Counted from the first letter of the stretch, positions 1 to 6,731 are shown. The stretch is 7,795 nucleotides of DNA from Bacillota bacterium (GCA_023414985.1 JAEZLY010000057.1:1-7795), one strand, 5' to 3'. Translations and numbers: made by a program. The notes: generated by a model not told the origin, from the sequence alone.

Positions 1-341
1 TAAGCTCCGGCATCACCTACAACGGCATACTCCGAATAAGCGCCCCATCCCGGGGTATACCCATCTATTTCCTGTTCAAGAAAAGGAAGCAGTACCACAT
101 CTCCGACTTTTAGGTTTTTCACTTTGCTCCCAACCTCTATCACTCTTCCCACACCTTCGTGTCCCAGGATGGCAGGATAAGTGTCAAAGTTTTTAAATTG
201 ATGATGAATTAACTTCGTATCAGTACCATTGCAGACACCACAGCTGAGTAATTTCACCAACGCCTGACATTCTCCGTACTCCGGCACCTTAATTTCTTCC
301 ACAAAAAGCTTCCCCATTGCATTAACAACCAGCGTTTTCAT
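1..341 (-). CDS. Zinc-dependent medium-chain alcohol/polyol dehydrogenase, N-terminal part (3' end beyond window)
   Basis: The 113 visible codons form the GroES-like catalytic domain of a zinc-binding medium-chain dehydrogenase, a cytoplasmic NAD(P)-dependent oxidoreductase of alcohols or polyols. The catalytic-zinc pattern is clear: C37 in CGVCNGTD, then H61-E62 in the GHEGVGRV signature, followed by KVGDVV near residue 80. The lobe after GDVV (residues about 84-108) has no cysteines, so the four-Cys structural zinc site of classical alcohol dehydrogenases is absent, as in some sorbitol-dehydrogenase-type members. The ATG at 341 is chosen because a near-perfect AAGGAGG (347-354) sits 5-6 nt upstream; another ATG just upstream is out of frame. 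The NAD-binding Rossmann domain lies outside the window, so cofactor and substrate cannot be judged. The family call is firm; the substrate is unknown. Confidence 0.88.
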   Translation of the reverse strand, partial: MKTLVVNAMGKLFVEEIKVPEYGECQALVKLLSCGVCNGTDTKLIHHQFKNFDTYPAILGHEGVGRVIEVGSKVKNLKVGDVVLLPFLEQEIDGYTPGWGAYSEYAVVGDAGA

Positions 342-681
342 AACATACCTCCTTCTGCACTTTCTTAAGAGAAAGGCATACTTTTCTATTCATCATTATA
401 AGGAATAGAACGTTTGTTAGAAACTTATTATTTTTTGATTTCGTGTATGATTTTTCATCAAAAATAATGTATGGTTTATAGGACAAACACTTAAATGGCC
501 TAAGTACAGAAATGGAGCAGAATTTGGCGAATCCCACTCCAACTATTGACATAGAGCCTATTAATTAACACTGCCTGTGTGGTAATGGTTCAGTGGTTAG
601 CAATGAAGCCATAGGAAAGCTGAGATTATAATTTCTTTCCTTGTTCACCCAAGTTCATTTCTTATATGATCTTTTTTTAGT
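342..681. other. Non-coding gap between the MATE gene and the dehydrogenase gene
   Basis: These 340 bases are AT-rich and carry no ORF with a credible start and family match. They contain the dehydrogenase ribosome binding site and putative -10 near the left end. A short dyad lies at 450-465 (ATTTTT, CATC, AAAAAT). No hairpin followed by a U-run was found after the MATE stop codon, so where the efflux transcript ends is unclear. A second TATAAT on the minus strand near 625-630 has TTGGGT 16 bases upstream and could be another weak promoter. No RNA gene was recognised. Confidence 0.6.
395..423 (-). promoter_or_regulatory. Possible sigma-A promoter for the dehydrogenase gene
   Basis: A perfect -10 hexamer TATAAT is read on the minus strand (395-400). 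Seventeen bases upstream, the -35 position (418-423) reads TTTCTA, a poor match. Transcription would begin near 388 and give a leader of about 47 nt ending in the AAGGAGG site. The weak -35 may mean an activator is needed, or that the hexamer is chance in AT-rich DNA. Confidence 0.4.
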
Positions 682-2067
682 CTACACAGCATCAGGGTCA
701 AACTCTATGCGTTCTTCAATTGGCGTATCCATAATCTTGCGTTTACATAAAAGCCACAGGCACATACCTACCACACACGCACAAAACTCTGATGCAGTCA
801 TCGCCCAGATAACACCATCCAGTCCAAACAGTGCGTTCCCGGTAATAATAATGGGAATCAGGGCAATCCCTCTTGTGACAGACATGATGTTGGATTGTAT
901 TCCTTTTCCAAAAGCTTGAAACATACTTGTGAACAATCCCGAAAGTCCTGCAAATAAAGTGGATGCGAGCAGTGCAGTCAAAATTTCCTTGCCAACCGCA
1001 ATTACATTCGGGTCAGAGCTAAACAAGCCTATTACCTGTGTGCGCAATACAAACAAGATAACAGCAATTCCCGAAACAATTCCTACAAGATATATAGTGG
1101 TTGTTTTGAGCACCTTACCCAGCCGTTCCGAATTGCCTGCCGCATAGGAAAAAGCGATTATCGGAACTACTCCCATATACAGCCCCATACCGATCAAGTC
1201 CGAAATCTGGCACAAACGGTTTGCTACTCCAAATGACGCGACCACATAATCACCATATATCATGGCATAGTTATTGAATAAAAGGCTTGAGATAATCAAA
1301 AAGCAGGATAAAAGAAGTGCAGATACCCCAATCTTGAAAATATTACCCAGAATATCGCCTGTCGGTCTAAAATCCTTTATTCGTATGCTTTGTACAGAGC
1401 TTTTCCTGTGTAAGTACCAGACATAGTACATAACTGCGCAGACATTTCCAATTACTGTGGCAATTGCAGCCCCCTTCACGCCCATACCAAATGGGAGAAT
1501 GAAAATGGGGTCAAGAATGATATTGACTACTACACTGACCATCATTCCAATCATGGATTCCTTTGCAGCTCCCTCACCTCGAACAGTCTGCCCAAGCGTA
1601 AAATTAGCTACCATGAATGGTGCGCCAACCACAAAGGGCAGTATATAATCCAGTGTAGGAGTAAAGGCTTCTCCGGTTGCCCCCAAAACTTTCAGAATGG
1701 GATTCAAAAATGGTAGGCTGATAATTGCAAACAGCACCCCTGTCAATAATGATAAATAAAAGTTTACAACGGATGCTTTTTTTACGCCATCTATGTTTTT
1801 TTCACCAAGCAGACGTGAAATATAGGTACTGCCGCCAGTACCAAAGAGTTCACCTAGAGCCATTAATATAGTAGTAAATGGTAAAGCCAGCGTAATAGCT
1901 GCCAACGATGAGGTGTTATTTAGCAAGCCTATAAAATAGGCATCGGTAATATTGTAAATCATATTAACGACCATACCTAATATCATTGGAATTGCCATGT
2001 GAAGAATTGCTTTGGATATTGGGGCTTGTTCAAGATAATACATTGCATTATTTGTGTTGTTGTTCAT
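682..2067 (-). CDS. mepA: MATE-family multidrug efflux pump, MepA-like
   Basis: A 461-residue integral membrane protein of the MATE family, which exports cationic drugs and dyes in exchange for Na+ or H+. S. aureus MepA is about 450 residues and closely similar in layout. Landmarks recalled from MepA are visible: YYLEQAPISKAILHMAIPM near residue 10, YFIGLL near 44, the stretch from ALGELFGTGGS to TYISRLLG (about 70-87), IILDPIFIL in the first half, and a second-half repeat starting near IFKIGVSALLLS (about 243). The hydrophobic pattern fits twelve membrane spans with a short charged C-terminus. The start is supported by AAGGAGAT (2075-2082) seven bases upstream. It follows the MarR-type repressor gene by 58 bp, and that gap contains a perfect operator palindrome, as expected for a mepR-mepA pair. 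The true substrate may differ from that of the staphylococcal pump. Confidence 0.9.
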   Translation of the reverse strand: MNNNTNNAMYYLEQAPISKAILHMAIPMILGMVVNMIYNITDAYFIGLLNNTSSLAAITLALPFTTILMALGELFGTGGSTYISRLLGEKNIDGVKKASVVNFYLSLLTGVLFAIISLPFLNPILKVLGATGEAFTPTLDYILPFVVGAPFMVANFTLGQTVRGEGAAKESMIGMMVSVVVNIILDPIFILPFGMGVKGAAIATVIGNVCAVMYYVWYLHRKSSVQSIRIKDFRPTGDILGNIFKIGVSALLLSCFLIISSLLFNNYAMIYGDYVVASFGVANRLCQISDLIGMGLYMGVVPIIAFSYAAGNSERLGKVLKTTTIYLVGIVSGIAVILFVLRTQVIGLFSSDPNVIAVGKEILTALLASTLFAGLSGLFTSMFQAFGKGIQSNIMSVTRGIALIPIIITGNALFGLDGVIWAMTASEFCACVVGMCLWLLCKRKIMDTPIEERIEFDPDAV

Positions 2068-2088
2068 ATTAAATATCTCCTTTGTTTT

Positions 2089-2102
2089 GGTAGAATTCTA
2101 CC
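2089..2102. promoter_or_regulatory. Operator palindrome upstream of the MATE gene (site 1)
   Basis: GGTAGAATTCTACC is a perfect 14 bp inverted repeat, 21 bp before the MATE start codon and just upstream of its ribosome binding site. Related copies lie in the promoter of the adjacent MarR-family gene (2611-2624 and 2585-2598), which makes it a likely binding site for that repressor. The minus-strand TAGAAT inside it (2095-2100) could also serve as a -10 element for a separate pump promoter, but no good -35 is visible. Binding by the neighbouring repressor is inferred. Confidence 0.8.
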
Positions 2103-2125
2103 TATTTGGGTAAAAGAAAGCGCTG

Positions 2126-2563
2126 TTACACGCAGTTGCTTATACCTATGTTTTCACAGGCTTTTTTCAGCAGCTCTAAAAAGGCTTTCTTCTGTTCGTC
2201 CGTAAAACCTTGCAATAGCTTTTGCTCAGTTTCTACAAAAACATTTTCCATTTCGTTAATCAGTTTCATTGCTTTTGCGGTAATTTTTATCTGCATGGTA
2301 CGTCCATCTTCATCCCCTTGCTGCCGTATTATAAATTCACCTTTTTCAAGCCCGTTAAGTAAACTGGTAACAGATGGACCGCTTATTCCTATCTCTTTTG
2401 AGAGTGCTTTGCGGCTGATTTCTTTTCCACTCTCTATCCTGTCGTAGATGTCACCAAGCAGCCTAGCCTGTTGATTCGTGATGCCGTAAGCAGTTAGACT
2501 TTGGTCGTTGGCATAACGCATTCCAAAAGCAATAGAACGAATATAATAGTCGTAACCATCCAT
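2126..2563 (-). CDS. mepR: MarR-family transcriptional repressor, MepR-like
   Basis: A 145-residue MarR-type DNA-binding protein, predicted to repress itself and the downstream MATE pump until a toxic ligand releases it. The N-terminal helix (YDYYIRSIAFGMRYANDQ) and the ITNQQARLLGDIY segment (about 28-40) match the dimerisation and first helices of MepR. The winged helix-turn-helix spans about 48-95, with the probable recognition helix at 61-77 (GPSVTSLLNGLE) and a wing carrying GDEDGR (83-88). Two C-terminal helices (about 96-140) complete the dimer domain. S. aureus MepR has 139 residues. I take the ATG at 2563, not the in-frame GTG at 2572: the GTG lies within the Shine-Dalgarno GAGGTG, while the ATG sits six A residues downstream of it. 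Operator copies flank and overlap its promoter, implying autorepression. Confidence 0.88.
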   Translation of the reverse strand: MDGYDYYIRSIAFGMRYANDQSLTAYGITNQQARLLGDIYDRIESGKEISRKALSKEIGISGPSVTSLLNGLEKGEFIIRQQGDEDGRTMQIKITAKAMKLINEMENVFVETEQKLLQGFTDEQKKAFLELLKKACENIGISNCV

Positions 2564-2569
2564 TTTTTT

Positions 2570-2575
2570 CACCTC
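2570..2575 (-). promoter_or_regulatory. Ribosome binding site that decides the repressor start
   Basis: The minus strand reads GAGGTG followed by six A residues and then ATG. The GTG within this element is in frame and would add three residues (M-K-K), but it would leave no Shine-Dalgarno of its own, so the ATG at 2563 is preferred. Confidence 0.7.
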
Positions 2576-2584
2576 AAATAATTA

Positions 2585-2598
2585 AGTTCAATTCTACT
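2585..2598. promoter_or_regulatory. Operator half-matching copy over the repressor transcription start (site 3)
   Basis: AGTTCAATTCTACT keeps the half-site AATTCTAC intact, while its other half is degenerate compared with the perfect palindrome at 2089-2102. It overlaps the expected transcription start (about 2596) of the repressor promoter. Its start is 26 bp from that of site 2, roughly two and a half helical turns. It is probably a weaker second dimer site. Confidence 0.55.
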
Positions 2599-2602
2599 TA
2601 AT

Positions 2603-2631
2603 AGTATATAGGTAGAGTTCTACTTTGTCAA
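2603..2631 (-). promoter_or_regulatory. Sigma-A promoter of the MarR/MATE operon
   Basis: On the minus strand the -35 is TTGACA (2626-2631, perfect), the spacer is 17 bp (2609-2625), and the -10 is TATACT (2603-2608, five of six). The predicted start near 2596 gives a leader of about 33 nt to the ATG. This is the best promoter in the window. An operator copy fills its spacer, so a bound repressor would block RNA polymerase directly. Confidence 0.85.
2611..2624. promoter_or_regulatory. Operator palindrome inside the repressor promoter spacer (site 2)
   Basis: GGTAGAGTTCTACT matches the perfect site at 2089-2102 in 12 of 14 positions. It lies wholly between the -35 and -10 hexamers of the MarR gene promoter, the classic position for steric repression. 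Confidence 0.75.
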
Positions 2632-2719
2632 GAGGGTTTATTATCGTGTCTGGTTTATACACAAATTACATTCTGGCATAGTATCATGATTACTTGTTTT
2701 ATCAACAAAGAATATTACA

Positions 2720-2753
2720 AAAGCACCCTATCATCTTCATGATAGGGTGCTTT
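2720..2753 (-). terminator. Rho-independent terminator of the GH127 transcript
   Basis: Two perfectly complementary 15-base arms (AAAGCACCCTATCAT and ATGATAGGGTGCTTT) flank a four-base loop. Read on the minus strand, the hairpin is followed by TTTTGTAATATT, counting the final T of the stem. It lies 97 bp past the GH127 stop codon and 89 bp before the -35 of the repressor promoter, so it isolates the sugar module from the efflux cassette. In the plus direction the tail is TTTACTATCT, also mildly T-rich, but no plus-strand gene runs into it. Confidence 0.87.
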
Positions 2754-2849
2754 ACTATCTCTTCGCTGTTATTCAATACAATCTAGTTTAAGTCAAACCT
2801 ATGAAAAACTGCTTACCTGAAATCTTCTTCAGCCTTGAGATAACAGAGA

Positions 2850-4595
2850 TCAACCCTCGAATAATACCTGTCTCATCGTATCCTCACAGGTCATATCCTC
2901 TACATCGCAAAGACTGCTTAAAATAACCTCATTTTCGTGATCGTTGCCTGCATCTGGATTAACTAATCTGAATTGGCTCTTTCCGACACGCTCAAAAGAC
3001 GCAGTTTTCGGGATTTCAATTTCCCCTGCTGATTTATACTTACTTTCTGCATAGTTCTCGAACCGGTTGCCGTCCAAGGAATTGATTTCTGTTTTTGCTT
3101 TATATCCCAAAAGCATCGGACCGTACAAGAACTTATGATATCCGGTAATACTGTTTTTAAAGGAAGCTGTCTCTACTCGGAAGGAAAGTCCTAAATCAAG
3201 TTCGATACAATCGCCGGTAAGTAATTTCGCTTCAGCAGTTATGAAACCGTTATCAAAAGCCACCGGAACCTGTTTCCCGTTAATCAATAGCTCAACCTCT
3301 TCTTCCTTTGACCAGGAAGGAGCAAATAATGTAAGCTTTTTCGGAGTCGAAAGAGTAGATTCCAGTATTTCAAATTTTACTGCTCCGTAATATGGATATT
3401 TTGTTTTCTCCTCCAGCTTGAGGAGGCCGTCTGCAAAACGTAGCGTAGCCGTACAGCTGTTATAAAATGGTATATATATTTCATCTTGCTCTGTGAAAAA
3501 GTTGTATTCGATTGCACGGGTCAGTCCTTCCCCGCCTCTCATGGTACAGCACCAATAGGTCTCAAAGTTGACAGGAGTCAGGAAAAGATTATCCTCAGCG
3601 TCCTTTGCTCCTGCACATCGGTCGGTACCGAAGGAACCGTTATACCTGTTGCCATGTGTCAGTGCATTAAAATATATTTTATGTGCATCCTCCAGGTACT
3701 CCGATTTCTTCGTATGCTTCCAAAGTGTCGTTGCAGCGATGAAGGAATCAATAATTGCACAGGGCTCTGTCCATCTGGGTGCGCCAAACCAGTTATAATT
3801 GCCGTATGCTTCCGACCAAGCCTCCGTTTTATATAAAGTAAACATCTTTTCAGCCATATCCAGGTATTTCTTATCATTAACCAATTCATAATACCTTAGG
3901 ATGCCTCGGATACCACTCAGCGTTGCGTGCGTCTGTATATGTAAGGTAAGAAAATCCATTTCCATATATCTGGTGATGATTTCCTCCGTCAATTCCTTAA
4001 GCTCACTCCATCCAAACAGCTCATAGGCCTGTGTAGCTGCATCAATCATGATAAATGCACAGCCTGCATCTGAGGTTTCGGCGTGATGCTTCGTCTTCGT
4101 CTGAAGCTTCGAAAGAATCCATACCTCCTGATCGTTAAACCGGTTCTTCGGGTCAATCGGGTATTTACAGTAATTACCCTTTGCAGGAAGCAGAAAGTTT
4201 CTCACCATCACTTCAACTATCTTCTTTACTTTTTCATCTTTCTTCCAATAATAATATTCAATCAGTCCTCTGATGATCCAGTTATGTCCTCCAAAGTGTT
4301 GCTCATCGAATTTCCCCTCCGGAAGAATCGGCCCGAAATAACCTTTTTCATTCAAATGCTCCGGTATCATAGAAATGATCTCATCAAGGTATGCCGGTGT
4401 CCGGTGAGTACTCTGGGCAAGCAACGTCAACGCGAGGATAACCCTACCTTCCCAATCTGCCGGCCATCCATGAGAATCCGCCTTAAATACCTGATTTGGC
4501 CTGTACCATTCTCCTTCAAGTCGTGTGAAATTCATTCCGGAACGTACAGCCAATTCTCCTTTTATATCAATATCTGATAAATTGATTGGTTTCAT
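2850..4595 (-). CDS. GH127/DUF1680-family glycoside hydrolase, probable cytoplasmic beta-L-arabinofuranosidase-like enzyme
   Basis: The protein has 581 residues, with an N-terminal alpha/alpha-barrel-like region rich in Trp and Tyr (about 1-370) and a beta-rich C-terminal part (about 370-580). The layout matches DUF1680/GH127; the type enzyme HypBA1 has 658 residues. That enzyme uses a zinc-bound cysteine nucleophile held by Glu-x-Cys and Cys-Cys. Here E277-P278-C279 (TEPCAIIDS) and C349-C350 (YWCCTMRGGEG) fit those positions. The usual CCPPN after the paired cysteines is replaced by CCTMRGG, so this is a divergent subgroup and the exact substrate is unsure. There is no signal peptide or membrane span, so it acts in the cytoplasm, presumably on sugars imported by the adjacent ABC transporter. 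GGAG sits 11 bases before the ATG, a rather long spacing. A 291 bp gap with a possible promoter precedes the gene; a strong terminator follows. Confidence 0.85.
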   Translation of the reverse strand: MKPINLSDIDIKGELAVRSGMNFTRLEGEWYRPNQVFKADSHGWPADWEGRVILALTLLAQSTHRTPAYLDEIISMIPEHLNEKGYFGPILPEGKFDEQHFGGHNWIIRGLIEYYYWKKDEKVKKIVEVMVRNFLLPAKGNYCKYPIDPKNRFNDQEVWILSKLQTKTKHHAETSDAGCAFIMIDAATQAYELFGWSELKELTEEIITRYMEMDFLTLHIQTHATLSGIRGILRYYELVNDKKYLDMAEKMFTLYKTEAWSEAYGNYNWFGAPRWTEPCAIIDSFIAATTLWKHTKKSEYLEDAHKIYFNALTHGNRYNGSFGTDRCAGAKDAEDNLFLTPVNFETYWCCTMRGGEGLTRAIEYNFFTEQDEIYIPFYNSCTATLRFADGLLKLEEKTKYPYYGAVKFEILESTLSTPKKLTLFAPSWSKEEEVELLINGKQVPVAFDNGFITAEAKLLTGDCIELDLGLSFRVETASFKNSITGYHKFLYGPMLLGYKAKTEINSLDGNRFENYAESKYKSAGEIEIPKTASFERVGKSQFRLVNPDAGNDHENEVILSSLCDVEDMTCEDTMRQVLFEG

Positions 4596-4675
4596 AATTC
4601 AATATTCTCCATTTCGCAGAAAAGTGTAATAAGTCTCAATCATATGTATCAACGGCAAACGAATCATTAAATAAC

Positions 4676-4703
4676 ATTATCTATATAAAAATGACTATGT
4701 CAC
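4676..4703 (-). promoter_or_regulatory. Possible sigma-A promoter for the GH127 gene
   Basis: On the minus strand, GTGACA (4698-4703, five of six to the -35 consensus) is followed after 16 bp by GATAAT (4676-4681, five of six to the -10). The start would be near 4669, giving a leader of about 74 nt. With the hairpin at 4758-4787 upstream, this suggests the glycosidase can be transcribed separately from the permeases. Confidence 0.5.
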
Positions 4704-4757
4704 ATACAAATCGCATCATTTCAATTCAACTCGGTAAAAAAGCATAAAGCTAATAAA

Positions 4758-4787
4758 GGGATATCAGATCAGAATGTGAAATATCCC
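4758..4787 (-). terminator. Weak hairpin after the permease genes, possible terminator or attenuator
   Basis: Seven-base arms GGGATAT (4758-4764) and ATATCCC (4781-4787) enclose a 16-base loop. On the minus strand the hairpin is followed by TTTATTAGCTTTATGC and then TTTTTT. It lies about 100 bp past the permease stop codon. The stem is short and the T-tract interrupted, so it may be a leaky terminator, or an operator-like dyad instead. Confidence 0.3.
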
Positions 4788-4886
4788 GAAATCCGTATCA
4801 ATTATTCTTTTTACATAATAAATGAGCTTAAATATATTAACTTTTCCAATATTAAAAGCTTAGGTCTACATCATTCATAGAATTAT

Positions 4887-5714
4887 TTATTTCATACCGG
4901 TTAAAGCAATACCATCCACAAATTGCTCCTGGAAGATGATAAAGACAATGACCATCGGTATGCATGCCATTACTGCGCCTGCCATTAGTGTCGGATAATT
5001 AGTAATAAATTGGCCTACCATATTTGAAATTCCAACTGCTAAGGTGAGTTTGGAATCGGAGTGGTTTACAACCAAGGGCCATAACAAATCGTTCCACGAC
5101 CATAAAAATGTTACAGTACCCAGAGCAACCATACCTGATTTTGCAAGAGGAAGCATGATCCGGCTATAAACACCAAACATATTGCAGCCATCAATGATAG
5201 CAGCGTCCTCCAACTCCTGCGGTAATGACATAAACACCTGTCTGAGAAGGAAAACTCCGTACGCACTGAACATTCCGGGAACAATTAAAGCCTGAAGCGA
5301 ATCAGCCCAATGTATTTTTGTCATCAGAATAAAGTTTGGTATCATAAAACATTGCCAGGGTATCATAAATACAGATAATACCAACATGAAGAGAAGGTTC
5401 TTTCCCGGAAATTTAATTCTTGCGAATGCAAATCCCGCCATTGATGTAATCAAGAGTGTTCCAAACGTTCTGCATACAGAGGTTATAACCGTGTTCTTGT
5501 AGTAATATCCAAAATGCAGGACCTTTGTCACATCCAGATAGTTATGAAATTGAAAGGCCTTGGGAAATATGACAGCCGGAACATGAGTCGATTCCCCTAT
5601 GGTTTTAAATGAAGTAAGTATCATCCAGGCAAAGGGCAATAGCATGATAAGTGCTCCTATTGTCAAAATCAGATAAATAAGACTGCCATGAAATACTTTT
5701 CTATTACTGCTCAT
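4887..5714 (-). CDS. Carbohydrate ABC transporter permease, MalG/UgpE type (CUT1)
   Basis: A 275-residue inner-membrane subunit of a CUT1 sugar importer with the usual six spans: about 12-34, 72-97, 105-128, 141-162, 193-215 and 243-262. The EAA loop that docks the ATPase is plain: LPQELEDAAIIDG (about 164-176) followed by YSRIMLPLAKSG. The family-typical FLWSWNDLLWPL follows near 203-214, and the C-terminus FVDGIALTGMK is also standard. The ATG at 5714 has AGGAGGA upstream (5721-5727), and this site overlaps the stop codon of the preceding permease, pointing to translational coupling. It pairs with that permease as the second half of the membrane channel. The sugar transported cannot be read from the permease itself. 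Confidence 0.93.
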   Translation of the reverse strand: MSSNRKVFHGSLIYLILTIGALIMLLPFAWMILTSFKTIGESTHVPAVIFPKAFQFHNYLDVTKVLHFGYYYKNTVITSVCRTFGTLLITSMAGFAFARIKFPGKNLLFMLVLSVFMIPWQCFMIPNFILMTKIHWADSLQALIVPGMFSAYGVFLLRQVFMSLPQELEDAAIIDGCNMFGVYSRIMLPLAKSGMVALGTVTFLWSWNDLLWPLVVNHSDSKLTLAVGISNMVGQFITNYPTLMAGAVMACIPMVIVFIIFQEQFVDGIALTGMK

Positions 5715-5725
5715 ACATATTCCTC

Positions 5726-6670
5726 CTACTCATAATAAACCCATTTTTTTTGCAATTTTAGCTGAATAGCGGTTATTATCATAATGATGATGAAAAGCAC
5801 CATTGCAATGGAAGCAGCATAACCTCTGTCATACTTGATGAATGCATTTTCATAGTAGGTATAAACCATTGATCTGACGCTGTTAATTGCCGGACTATTT
5901 TTTCCTATCATAATCCAGATAAGGTCAAAAACCTCCATGGCATTTATGAGTGAAGTAACCATAAGGAAAAATAAAGTAGGTGAGAGCAAAGGAATTGTTA
6001 TCTTTCTAAAGCTATGAAAGCCGTTTGCACCATCCACTTTTGCAGCTTCATAATAGACGCTCGGTATCCCCTTAAGTCCGGATATGATGATTATCATGTT
6101 GTATCCAATGGATGCCCATATAGATACAATTGCCACCGAAGACAACGCTGTATGCGTTGAACTAATCCATGCAATCCTGGGTATATGAAAAATAGAGAGG
6201 AATTGGTTGATCAGACCATAATCCGAATTGTATAACCACATCCACGCCATCGCAATAGCTGCGGGCAAAGTTACTTGCGGAAGGAAATAGATTGTCCTGA
6301 AAACCTTTGCCCCTTTCAGTCCGCTGTTTAACAATGCAGCCACAACAGTAGAAATGATCAGACTCAACGGAACCATAATGAGCGCAAAGATCAAGGTGTT
6401 TTTAAGAGAAAGAAGCAGATTAGGATCCATTAATAAGCGAGTATAATTCTTTAATCCAATCCACTTCATGGGCTCAAATCCCTTATACCTGTTAAAACTG
6501 TAGTACGCAGTTTCAATGATCGGTATAATATTGAATATGATCAATCCTATCATCAAAGGAGCAATCATGAGGTACCCCCAAAAGTAATTGGATGTCTTTT
6601 TCTTTTTCATAGAGGTTTTCTTACTTTTCTGTGCATTCTGCATCCCGGTCTCCAGATTTTCACTGCTCAC
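5726..6670 (-). CDS. Carbohydrate ABC transporter permease, MalF/UgpA type (CUT1)
   Basis: A 314-residue membrane subunit forming a heterodimeric sugar channel with the next gene. After a lysine-rich cytoplasmic tail (about 15-27) there are about six spans, the first at 30-53 and the last at 283-303. The EAA loop reads EAAKVDGANGFHSFRKITIP (208-227), the contact for the ATPase. The start is GTG (6668-6670): AGGGAGGTT lies seven bases upstream (6676-6684), and the next in-frame ATG, codon 10, has no such site. It follows the substrate-binding protein gene by 94 bp, a gap that contains a perfect palindrome. The next permease begins 11 bp after this gene's stop, so the two are surely co-transcribed. 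No ATPase gene is seen beside them. Confidence 0.93.
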   Translation of the reverse strand: MSSENLETGMQNAQKSKKTSMKKKKTSNYFWGYLMIAPLMIGLIIFNIIPIIETAYYSFNRYKGFEPMKWIGLKNYTRLLMDPNLLLSLKNTLIFALIMVPLSLIISTVVAALLNSGLKGAKVFRTIYFLPQVTLPAAIAMAWMWLYNSDYGLINQFLSIFHIPRIAWISSTHTALSSVAIVSIWASIGYNMIIIISGLKGIPSVYYEAAKVDGANGFHSFRKITIPLLSPTLFFLMVTSLINAMEVFDLIWIMIGKNSPAINSVRSMVYTYYENAFIKYDRGYAASIAMVLFIIIMIITAIQLKLQKKWVYYE

Positions 6671-6675
6671 GTTCT

Positions 6676-6684
6676 AACCTCCCT
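6676..6684 (-). promoter_or_regulatory. Ribosome binding site supporting a GTG start for the MalF-type permease
   Basis: AGGGAGGTT on the minus strand lies seven bases upstream of GTG at 6670. The strong site and ideal spacing decide for the GTG over the downstream ATG codon. Confidence 0.75.
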
Positions 6685-6705
6685 CGGAGTTTTATGCTAA
6701 TATTT

Positions 6706-6731
6706 GGGGGATGTTTCATGAAACATCCCCC
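6706..6731. repeat. Perfect 26 bp palindrome between the binding-protein and permease genes
   Basis: The sequence runs GGGGGATGTTTCA and then its exact complement TGAAACATCCCCC. As RNA it would fold into an 11 bp stem with a CATG loop. Neither strand has a T-run after it (the minus strand continues AAATATTAGC), so it is not a standard terminator. In sugar ABC operons a stable hairpin after the binding-protein gene often protects the upstream mRNA or trims read-through, giving an excess of binding protein. That role is inferred here. Confidence 0.8.

Noticed and set aside
546..551. Perfect TTGACA on the plus strand
   Set aside because: No -10-like hexamer occurs 16-18 bp downstream and no plus-strand gene follows.
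322..552. 76-codon minus-strand open frame over the dehydrogenase upstream region
   Set aside because: It overlaps the well-supported dehydrogenase start in another frame, has no family resemblance, and covers the putative promoter and ribosome binding site.
578..612. A stretch (GGTTCAGTGGTTAGCA) resembling the D-arm of a tRNA
   Set aside because: No acceptor stem, anticodon arm or GTTCGAATC-like T-loop can be fitted around it on the plus strand.
641..1648. Plus-strand open frames opposite the MATE gene
   Set aside because: They are antisense shadows of a strongly supported gene, with no ribosome binding sites or recognisable domains.
2113..2128. AGAAAGCGCTGTTAC resembling a CcpA catabolite-response element
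   Set aside because: Several conserved positions of the cre consensus mismatch, and it sits at the 3' end of the repressor gene, where a role is unlikely.
2757..2850. Long-range inverted match between ATCTCT...GTTAT (2757-2772) and GATAACAGAGAT (about 2839-2850)
   Set aside because: The arms are short, interrupted by a bulge and separated by about 70 bases; it looks like chance next to the much stronger terminator at 2720-2753.
3486..4577. Plus- and minus-strand open frames overlapping the GH127 gene
   Set aside because: They are out-of-frame or antisense shadows of the 581-codon gene and show no protein family features.
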